NCBI GenBank assembly: GCA_015258785.1
Contig: JABZHP010000044.1
Span: 2,224 to 9,649, forward strand
DNA length: 7,426 nt
Origin: Atopobium sp.
Lineage (GTDB): Bacteria > Actinomycetota > Coriobacteriia > Coriobacteriales > Atopobiaceae
Direction: 5' to 3'
The position numbers and the translations under genes were made by a program. The notes beneath the pieces are model-generated. The model was not told the origin of the DNA. It made no database searches and saw nothing but the letters and a program-made list of their open reading frames with translations. Positions 1 through 5,661 of this stretch are shown piece by piece (position 1 is the stretch's first letter; every line of letters starts with the position of its first letter).

Positions 1-969
1 CTACTCAGCATCCTCCTTGCCAAAACGCTCTTGCCTCAGGCGCAGCGCCTCGTATGCGCAACCATACATTGCAGCCTGATTGCCCAAGCTAGCGGCCTCA
101 ATACGAGCGCCCTTGCTTACCGGTAGAGCGTACTGCTCAAAACACTCACGAAGCTCGGTAGCAAACGTTGCAAACGAGCCCGCAACACCGCCGCCAATCA
201 AGAACATGGCAGGATCAACCACGCACGACACCTGCGCCATAGCAAGACCCAGGTAGTGGCACATCTTATGGATAGCAAGGGTTGCGCACTCATCGCCCTG
301 AGCGTGAGCTCTAAACACGGACACCGTATCGGTCTCGTGCTCAATGTTCACAGGAACAACGCCTCGGGAAGCGCATTCCTCCAGGTACAGGCGGACAACA
401 CCCTTAGCAGAAGCATACTGCTCCAGGCAACCGTGGCGACCACAACCGCAGGTCAACGTCTCTTCTGGCTCAACAATGATGTGACCAATCTCGCCGCCCG
501 CGCCAAAAGCACCTGCAGCAAGCTTGCCGTCTACAACAACACCTGCACCAACGCCGGTGCCCAGCGCAATCAGCACAAACGACGGCACACCCACGGCAAC
601 GCCAGCCCACGCTTCGCCCAGAGCAGCAGCGTTAGCATCGTTGACAAACGCAATGGTTGCGTTTGGCAGGCACATATTAATTGCCTGCACCAATCCCTCA
701 GGATCAATGTCTACATTGGCGAGAAGACCAACGGTTCCGTCATCTGCAACAGGACCTGGAATATCCAAACCACACGCAATAACATCGTTGCGGCTTGCTT
801 TTTGGCCATGAACAATCAGCTTAATAGCATCGGTTACCGTCTGATAACCGCCCTCGTTATCAAGTGAGGGCGTCTTGACCTTCTGCTCAGAAAGCAGCTC
901 TCCTTCTGCAGAAAAAAGTCCCAGTTTGATGGTAGTTCCACCAACATCAATACCCAATACGTATTCCAT
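1..969 (-). CDS. glcK: ROK-family glucokinase
   Basis: Predicted cytoplasmic ATP-dependent glucokinase (glucose to glucose-6-phosphate), 322 residues, a usual length for the family. An N-terminal phosphate-binding motif DVGGT is at residues 8-12. The NDANAA block (110-115) contains the likely catalytic base Asp111. An ALGTGVGAG loop follows at 135-143. The ROK zinc signature is complete: GGEIGH (158-163) with His163, then CGCGRHGCLE (174-183) with Cys174, Cys176 and Cys181. IGGG (258-261) fits the nucleotide-binding end. The ATG at 969 is preceded by AGGGGG, which overlaps the TAG stop of the upstream ddl-like gene, with an 8-base gap, so translational coupling is likely. It is the last visible gene of a three-gene minus-strand operon; its stop is at the window edge, so any further operon member or terminator is out of sight. 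All key motifs are present. Glucose as substrate is inferred from family resemblance; another hexose or N-acylhexosamine is possible. Confidence 0.93.
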   Translation of the reverse strand: MEYVLGIDVGGTTIKLGLFSAEGELLSEQKVKTPSLDNEGGYQTVTDAIKLIVHGQKASRNDVIACGLDIPGPVADDGTVGLLANVDIDPEGLVQAINMCLPNATIAFVNDANAAALGEAWAGVAVGVPSFVLIALGTGVGAGVVVDGKLAAGAFGAGGEIGHIIVEPEETLTCGCGRHGCLEQYASAKGVVRLYLEECASRGVVPVNIEHETDTVSVFRAHAQGDECATLAIHKMCHYLGLAMAQVSCVVDPAMFLIGGGVAGSFATFATELRECFEQYALPVSKGARIEAASLGNQAAMYGCAYEALRLRQERFGKEDAE

Positions 970-977
970 GAAACCCC

Positions 978-1979
978 CTAGTTACCGCGCTTAAGTGCGC
1001 CTTCAACAAGCTGCGCAAGAACGTCTTCAACAGCGTATCCTGCAGCCTCAATAGCCATTGGAACAAGGGAGGTCTCAGTGAGTCCTGGGAATGTCTTCAG
1101 ACCCATGACCATAACGTGATGTCCATCCCAAATAAAATCAATACGAGCAAGATCTCTGCAGCCATAAGCGGTGTACACCTCAAGAGCTGCGCGCTCAAGA
1201 GCCTCACGAGCAGCAGCTGGATCTGCGCCAAGTGCTGCCAAAGACTCAGGACGAACGGGGCAGAAGTGCTGAATACGCTCTGGATCAAGACGAGCATCCG
1301 TGTCGTAAATACCCTTGGTCACTGAAATCTCTACTGGTGGCAGGGTTTTCTCGCCATCTGCGTCAGAAAGCACGGTAACGCTTACTTCAACGCCATCAAC
1401 CCACTGCTGGATAATGACGGAGTCGTCAAAACCAAGTGCGCCGAGAAGTGCTGGTCCAAGCTGGTCAGCGCTGTCAACCTTAGAAAGGCCCATAGCAGAG
1501 CCGCCGTGAACGGGCTTGACTGCAAGAGGGAAGCCAACGCCGCCACCAAGGCGCTCGGGAACCAGATCTAGAGCAGCTGCAGCTCCAAGGTCTTTAAAAG
1601 CGCTGGCAGTTAGAACAATCTGAGGAGGCCAGATGACCTCGGACTCCTCCTTTGACCAGGCCTGGCGCACAATAAACGGCATGTCAGCTTTGTTCCATGC
1701 TGCCCTACAAGATGCAGGCCTTGAGCCCACATACGGAATCTTAAGGAACTCCAAAAGCGCAGGCACTGCACCATCTTCTCCGCCCGCGCCGTGAAGGCAC
1801 ACAAACGCAACATCGGGTTTCTCGGCACGAAGGGTGTCTACCAGGTGTGCGTCAGCATCAAGTGGTAATACCTCATAACCACGCTTCTCCAAAGCCTCAG
1901 AGACAAGAGCTCCACTTTTGAGCGAGAAGTTCCTCTCAAATGAGGCTCCACCCATAATGACAGCAACTTTTGTAGCCAT
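978..1979 (-). CDS. D-alanine--D-alanine ligase-family ATP-grasp protein with altered active site
   Basis: A 333-residue protein with the Ddl layout and usual Ddl length. True Ddl joins two D-alanines using ATP in the cytoplasm for peptidoglycan. Family blocks seen are: GGASFERNFSL (10-20) with the substrate Glu15; LHGAGGEDG (62-70); IPYVGS (81-86); WNK with Lys97; VKP with Lys155 and Ser161; HFCP (238-241); RID (279-281); and TFPGLTETSLVP (296-307). Several normally fixed positions are changed. The E-x-N metal-ligand pair (E. coli DdlB Glu270/Asn272) aligns to Gly293-Leu-Lys295. The omega-loop Lys-Tyr (215/216) aligns to Arg230-Leu231. The adenine-side Glu180 aligns to Gln191. The frame is intact throughout. 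I chose the ATG at 1979 over a GTG at 1988 because AAGGGAG lies 8 bases before the ATG but abuts the GTG. The start is 2 bases after the aminotransferase stop. It is either a divergent ligase with another substrate or metal geometry, or a catalytically dead paralogue. I therefore withhold the symbol ddl. Confidence 0.85.
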   Translation of the reverse strand: MATKVAVIMGGASFERNFSLKSGALVSEALEKRGYEVLPLDADAHLVDTLRAEKPDVAFVCLHGAGGEDGAVPALLEFLKIPYVGSRPASCRAAWNKADMPFIVRQAWSKEESEVIWPPQIVLTASAFKDLGAAAALDLVPERLGGGVGFPLAVKPVHGGSAMGLSKVDSADQLGPALLGALGFDDSVIIQQWVDGVEVSVTVLSDADGEKTLPPVEISVTKGIYDTDARLDPERIQHFCPVRPESLAALGADPAAAREALERAALEVYTAYGCRDLARIDFIWDGHHVMVMGLKTFPGLTETSLVPMAIEAAGYAVEDVLAQLVEGALKRGN

Positions 1980-1981
1980 AC

Positions 1982-3280
1982 TTAACACTCCCTTGCAGAG
2001 GATTGAGATTCAGAATGAGAAGACTCAGGTAGAGCGCCCGCCTCTAGGAATGCGCGATACAGCGCCATGCGATCTTGGACGCACAAAGACAGCCTGCGGA
2101 TTGCCTCGTGGATGCGCTCTGGCGTCTCAAATGAGTAGCACAGGCGCATACTTGAACTAATACGCTGGTCAGGATAGCAATAAACACCTGGTACAAAGGC
2201 AACTCCCTCTTCGATTGCACGAGGAAGCAACTGCTCAGTGTTGAGGTATGGCGGGAAGGTTACCCACAGGAACAAACCGCCCTCTGGCTTAGTCCAGGTA
2301 ACGTCTTTGGGGAAGAACTCCGCAAGCGCAGCCAGCATGGCGTCTTTTCTCTCTTTATAGCGAGACTTAGACACCTCAAGCGCTGCTTGCCAATCAACCT
2401 CATTGAAGTAGTGCTCAGCAAGAATCATGTTAAAGGGGCTGGTACACAGATCAGAGCCAGACTTAGCAAGGTTGATGCGCTCAAGGAAATGACGAGGTGC
2501 AACCATCCAAGCTAAGCGCAGTCCAGGGGCAAAAATCTTTGAGGTAGTTCCCAGATAAATGACACTTGGATCAAGCGTCTTAAGGCGTGTTAGATCTTCT
2601 CCCTCAAAGCGGATAAGACCATACGGGTCATCCTCAACAACAGGGATGTTGTACTGGCGCGCCAGCTCAAGAAGGCGCAGACGCCTTGGCATAGACATGG
2701 TGATGCCGGCAGGATTGTTAAAGTTAGGAATAACGTAGATGAACTTAGGCTTTCTACCTTGGCTTGCAAGCTCTTTAAGCTTTGCCTCGAGAAGATCTGT
2801 CCTAATGCCTTCTTCATCCATATCAATGGTGTGAACAGTAGGCTCATACGCGGAAAATGCCTGGAACGCACCAAGATAGCTTGGACCCTCACAGATAATA
2901 TCGTCTCCTGGGTTAAGAAAGACGCGACCCAGAAAATCAAGCGCCTGCTGAGAACCAGAAGTCAAAATCATCTCGTCAGGATCAGCCTCGACGCCCTGAG
3001 CAGCTAAAATCTTGCAGATAGTCCTTCTGCACTCAATACGGCCATCAGAGTTGCCGTACTGAAGAGACCTAAGTCCCTCAACAGCAACGCAGCGTCGAGC
3101 GCACTCTGCAACCTGGTCAAGTGGCAGCGAAGAAATGTCTGGCAGACCACCAGACAGCGCAATGACACCTGGACGAGACAGGGCCGCAAACAAATCTCGT
3201 ACTTCGCTCTTTCGCATGGTTTGAACACGCTCTGCGTACAGATCACTCCATACGTCAAACGAGATTCTGCTGTCATCCAT
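1982..3280 (-). CDS. PLP-dependent aminotransferase, fold type I (2-aminoadipate/MocR-like class)
   Basis: Predicted cytoplasmic aminotransferase of 432 residues. It belongs to the group containing LysN/2-aminoadipate aminotransferase and the catalytic half of MocR regulators. ALSGGLPD is at 41-48, and a phosphate-binding SGSQQALD is at 108-115. IPNFNNPAG (184-192) carries the cofactor-contacting Asn. VVEDDPY (214-220) holds the Asp that pairs with the pyridine nitrogen. TTSKIFAPGLRLAW (245-258) holds the Schiff-base Lys248. MRLCYSF (378-384) contains Arg379, which would bind the substrate carboxylate. There is no N-terminal winged-helix domain, so it is an enzyme, not a MocR regulator. The last roughly 20 residues are Ser-rich and run past the usual fold end. 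The ATG at 3280 has AAGGAG 10 bases upstream. It is first in an operon with the Ddl-like protein and glucokinase. The amino donor and acceptor cannot be told from sequence. Confidence 0.88.
   Translation of the reverse strand: MDDSRISFDVWSDLYAERVQTMRKSEVRDLFAALSRPGVIALSGGLPDISSLPLDQVAECARRCVAVEGLRSLQYGNSDGRIECRRTICKILAAQGVEADPDEMILTSGSQQALDFLGRVFLNPGDDIICEGPSYLGAFQAFSAYEPTVHTIDMDEEGIRTDLLEAKLKELASQGRKPKFIYVIPNFNNPAGITMSMPRRLRLLELARQYNIPVVEDDPYGLIRFEGEDLTRLKTLDPSVIYLGTTSKIFAPGLRLAWMVAPRHFLERINLAKSGSDLCTSPFNMILAEHYFNEVDWQAALEVSKSRYKERKDAMLAALAEFFPKDVTWTKPEGGLFLWVTFPPYLNTEQLLPRAIEEGVAFVPGVYCYPDQRISSSMRLCYSFETPERIHEAIRRLSLCVQDRMALYRAFLEAGALPESSHSESQSSAREC
1988..1994 (-). promoter_or_regulatory. 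Ribosome binding site that fixes the Ddl-like start
   Basis: On the minus strand the sequence reads AAGGGAG, followed by 8 bases and the ATG at 1979. It lies inside the last codons of the aminotransferase. A GTG at 1988 is in frame but directly touches this site, leaving no spacer, so the ATG is the better start. The arrangement implies coupling to translation of the upstream gene. Confidence 0.75.
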
Positions 3281-3302
3281 AGAACTCTTACTCCTTACAG
3301 GC

Positions 3303-3334
3303 CATCTTTAGGCAAAAATTGTGCCGAAAAGATG
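3303..3334 (-). other. Imperfect inverted repeat in the presumed leader of the aminotransferase operon
   Basis: On the plus strand CATCTTT (3303-3309) pairs with AAAGATG (3328-3334), and GGCA (3311-3314) pairs with TGCC (3322-3325) around a 7-base loop, with a small internal mismatch. Transcribed from the minus strand it would form a hairpin ending shortly before the AAGGAG of the aminotransferase. There is no U-run after it, so it is not a standard terminator. A leader structure or a protein-binding site is possible; the role is unknown. Confidence 0.4.
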
Positions 3335-3417
3335 TGCTTATTGTTTTAGGACGTAGTCTTTTTAGTATCGCTCAAATATCAATAAATAACAGGGTAAAAT
3401 ATGACGCAATTGCTAAA

Positions 3418-3433
3418 CGGTTACATATAACCG
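3418..3433. promoter_or_regulatory. Perfect palindrome, candidate operator in the divergent promoter region
   Basis: CGGTTA (3418-3423), a 4-base spacer CATA, and TAACCG (3428-3433) form an exact 6-4-6 inverted repeat. The sequence TATAAC (3426-3431) inside it differs from the -10 consensus by one base and would place a plus-strand transcript start near 3438, about 39 bases before the carboxypeptidase ATG. The upstream ATGACG (3401-3406) is only a weak -35 at a long 19-base spacing. The rest of the 196-base gap is AT-rich, and I found no convincing minus-strand promoter. A repressor site is an inference from symmetry and position. Confidence 0.4.
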
Positions 3434-3476
3434 GCAAACATACTGGTCGCTCCTAAATTTTGTAGAGAGGATTTTT

Positions 3477-5033
3477 ATGGACAGCGCACATAACACTGTT
3501 GAATTGAACGCAGCGCTTTCAAATCCCCGCGATGATATCGCTAAACTTGATGAACTTGAGAAGAAGCTCTTTGCTCTCAACTATGCAGCTAATGAGATTG
3601 GCTCTTTTGGACCATGTATCGATCCAAAAAAGGCTGCTGAAGAGCGCGGAGAAGCCCTGGCAATCCTTGGCGAGCAGGTCCAGGAGACCCTCTGTGATCC
3701 TGCTGTTGGCGCGCTGCTTGATAGACTTCACGAGAATCGCGCTCTACTTGATGAGACTCATCGCGCACAAGTTAAAATTCTTCGTCGCGATAGAAGCCAG
3801 CTGGTAGATGTACCTGTTGAGCTTCAGAGCAACTTTGTTCGTCTTACCACAGAGGCTAATGAGGTCTGGGAGCAGGCAAAAAACAGCGATGACTGGTCAC
3901 TCTTTGCTCCAAAGCTGGATAGCTTAATTGAGCTTCGCAAAGAGATGTGCCAGGCACGTGATGCTTCCAAAGACCCATATGATCTCTTACTCAGCGATTT
4001 TGAGCACGGCACCAACAGAGAGTTCTACAACACCTTCTTCAATAATGTTAAAGAAGTGGTAGTTCCTCTGGTTGCTGATTGTATGGCTTCTAAGCGTCAG
4101 CCAAGCACCAAACCTCTTGAGGGTAAGTTTGACGTTAACCGTCAGTGGGATCTTGCAAAAGACCTGGTAAAGCTCCAGGGTCTTGACGAGGACGCTTATT
4201 GGCTTGGCAAAACTGAGCACCCTTACACTGGTGGCCCTGGTATCGGCTTTGTCATGGTTGCCAGCCACGCTTACGAGAATAACGTGCTCTCCAATGTCTA
4301 TTCCATGCTGCATGAGAACGGTCACGCCCTCTACGAGCAGGGCATTAACTGGGAGTACCGCTTTACCTCTCTGAGTACCGGCACTTCTATGGGCATGCAC
4401 GAGTCCCAGTCTAGGTTCTTTGAGAACTACGTTGGCCTTTCTGAGGCATTTGCTGAACCTCTTATTCAGCTTATGCGCAAACACTTCCCTGGCCAGCTGA
4501 ATCGCGTCACTGCCTTCCAGCTCTTCTCGGCAGCTAATAAGGTACAGCCAAGTCTCATTCGTACCGAAGCGGACGAGCTCACCTATCCTCTGCACATCCT
4601 CATCCGTTATGAAATGGAGCAGGCACTTTTGTCTGGCGAGATTACTGCAAAGGATGTCCCAGCTCTTTGGGCCGAGAAGTACAGGCAGTACCTGGGCGTT
4701 ACGGTTCCAAATAACACTGAAGGTGCTCTTCAGGATGTTCACTGGTCATGGGGTGAGTTTGGTTACTTCCCAACCTACGCACTTGGTAGCGCTTATGGCG
4801 CTCAGTACAAGCATGCCATGATTGCTGAGGGCATGGACTTTGACGCCGTCTGTGCATCAGGAGATCTTGCTCCTATTAGGGAGTGGCTGGGCAGCCGTAT
4901 TTGGACCTGGGGTCGTGCAAAAGACTCCAAGGAGCTCATCTTGGGTGCATGTGGTGAGCCTTTTGACGTCCACTACTACACCAAGTATCTAACTGACAAA
5001 TATTCTCGCATCTATGGTCTGGCCAGCGCATAA
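3477..5033 (+). CDS. M32-family metallocarboxypeptidase (carboxypeptidase Taq type)
   Basis: Predicted cytoplasmic zinc carboxypeptidase that trims C-terminal residues from peptides; 518 residues, normal for M32. The zinc site is intact: HENGH at 279-283, followed by ALYEQG (284-289), and HESQS (308-312) supplying Glu309 as third ligand. IRTEAD (361-366) matches the IRxxAD motif, and GALQDVHW (416-423) matches GxxQDxHW. The region before HExxH is unusual. The family HPF is HPY (248-250), and the place of DxRxT, found by ungapped alignment to the HPFT...YENN frame, reads FVMVA (258-262). So the Asp, Arg and Thr of that motif are all absent. The other reading frames do not restore it, so a frameshift is not the cause. 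AGAGAGGA stands 5 bases before the ATG. It is followed by mscL 61 bases later on the same strand with no clear terminator between. Family assignment is firm; activity or substrate preference may be altered. Confidence 0.92.
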   Translation: MDSAHNTVELNAALSNPRDDIAKLDELEKKLFALNYAANEIGSFGPCIDPKKAAEERGEALAILGEQVQETLCDPAVGALLDRLHENRALLDETHRAQVKILRRDRSQLVDVPVELQSNFVRLTTEANEVWEQAKNSDDWSLFAPKLDSLIELRKEMCQARDASKDPYDLLLSDFEHGTNREFYNTFFNNVKEVVVPLVADCMASKRQPSTKPLEGKFDVNRQWDLAKDLVKLQGLDEDAYWLGKTEHPYTGGPGIGFVMVASHAYENNVLSNVYSMLHENGHALYEQGINWEYRFTSLSTGTSMGMHESQSRFFENYVGLSEAFAEPLIQLMRKHFPGQLNRVTAFQLFSAANKVQPSLIRTEADELTYPLHILIRYEMEQALLSGEITAKDVPALWAEKYRQYLGVTVPNNTEGALQDVHWSWGEFGYFPTYALGSAYGAQYKHAMIAEGMDFDAVCASGDLAPIREWLGSRIWTWGRAKDSKELILGACGEPFDVHYYTKYLTDKYSRIYGLASA

Positions 5034-5052
5034 GCGCACGCCGTAGACGCGA

Positions 5053-5073
5053 GTAGAAATATCTATCTTCTAC
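5053..5073. repeat. Short inverted repeat between the carboxypeptidase gene and mscL
   Basis: GTAGAA (5053-5058) and TTCTAC (5068-5073) form a 6-bp inverted repeat with a 9-base loop. It is AT-rich, weak and lacks a T-run, so it is a poor terminator. The 61-base gap holds no convincing promoter either. The two genes may be cotranscribed. Confidence 0.3.
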
Positions 5074-5094
5074 CAATTAAACGAAAGGGATGAA

Positions 5095-5544
5095 ATGAAA
5101 AAGTTTGTCGAGGAGTTTAAAGAGTTTATCCAGCAGGGCAATGTTATGGACATGGCTATTGGTATCATCATTGGCGGCGCATTTACCGCTATTGTTACCT
5201 CCCTTGTCAATGACATCATCAACCCATTTATTAAGCTGATCTCTGGCGGTGGCACCGAGGTTTCTGGTCTTTCTATTCCAGTTCCTGGCACCCAGAACGG
5301 CATTGACTTTGGTGCGTTTATCAGCGCAATCATCAACTTCCTGATCATTGCATTCATTGTCTTCTGCATGGTTAAAGCCCTCAATAAGTTCATGAAGGCT
5401 TCCAAGCTTAAGAAGGACGAAGAAGAGGCTGTTGAAGAGGTTGCAGCTCCACACTGCCCACACTGCCTTGAAGAGGTTAAGGAAGGCGCAACTCGCTGTC
5501 CACACTGCACTGGTGAGATTGAGGGCGGCGCACACGCTGCGTAA
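5095..5544 (+). CDS. mscL: Large-conductance mechanosensitive channel MscL with C-terminal zinc ribbon
   Basis: A 149-residue inner-membrane channel that opens under membrane tension to release solutes during hypo-osmotic shock; it should form a pentamer. The N-terminal amphipathic helix (1-14) leads to a glycine-rich TM1 of about residues 18-43, which includes the typical VMDMAIGIIIGGAF pattern. A short periplasmic loop of about 44-71 follows, then TM2 at about 72-97. After a Lys-rich stretch and an acidic linker, the tail has CPHC (121-124) and CPHC (135-138) spaced as a four-Cys zinc ribbon. Classical MscL such as that of E. coli ends instead in a helical bundle. AAAGGGA lies 4 bases before the ATG. 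A strong terminator follows 54 bases after the stop. The channel call is very safe; zinc binding by the tail is inferred from the Cys pattern. Confidence 0.95.
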   Translation: MKKFVEEFKEFIQQGNVMDMAIGIIIGGAFTAIVTSLVNDIINPFIKLISGGGTEVSGLSIPVPGTQNGIDFGAFISAIINFLIIAFIVFCMVKALNKFMKASKLKKDEEEAVEEVAAPHCPHCLEEVKEGATRCPHCTGEIEGGAHAA

Positions 5545-5564
5545 GCTTTACACCAAGCTTTACA
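5543..5564 (+). repeat. Tandem 10-base direct repeat at the mscL stop
   Basis: AAGCTTTACA occurs at 5543-5552 and again at 5555-5564, a 12-base period. The first copy overlaps the mscL TAA stop. It looks like a small local duplication; no function is evident. Confidence 0.5.
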
Positions 5565-5598
5565 TCACCGTCCTTTTGCGCATGTGAAAGTTGGCAAG

Positions 5599-5632
5599 AA
5601 AAAAAGCAGGCATATCATATGCCTGCTTTTTT
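5599..5632. terminator. Bidirectional rho-independent terminator
   Basis: GCAGGCATAT (5606-5615) and ATATGCCTGC (5617-5626) are exact inverted repeats around one base, giving about a 9-bp stem with a 3-base loop. Seven A residues lie on the left and six T residues on the right, so either strand yields a GC-rich hairpin followed by a U-run. It sits between the convergent genes mscL and the lipoprotein gene and should end both transcripts. Confidence 0.9.
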
Positions 5633-5661
5633 GTTACTGAAAGAAACCAGAAAAGGCTGGA

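Noticed and set aside
256..867. 203-codon plus-strand open frame opposite the glucokinase
   Set aside because: Its translation is low in recognisable motifs and it lies wholly antisense to a gene with every ROK signature; it is a by-product of codon usage.
1980..1988. GTG at 1988 as start of the Ddl-like gene
   Set aside because: The AAGGGAG ribosome site directly abuts this codon; the ATG at 1979 has an 8-base spacer.
1982..3280. MocR-type transcriptional regulator
   Set aside because: The protein has only the aminotransferase domain; there is no room for a winged-helix domain before residue 40.
4230..4280. Compensated frameshift as the reason for the missing DxRxT motif
   Set aside because: I translated the two other plus frames here and neither gives a DxRxT-like sequence.
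3987..4742. 251-codon minus-strand open frame opposite the M32 gene
   Set aside because: No domain is recognisable and there is no convincing ribosome site; the plus-strand gene has an intact zinc site and fills the region.
5070..5535. Two overlapping minus-strand open frames opposite mscL
   Set aside because: Antisense shadows of a clear MscL coding sequence; compositionally odd, with no known family.
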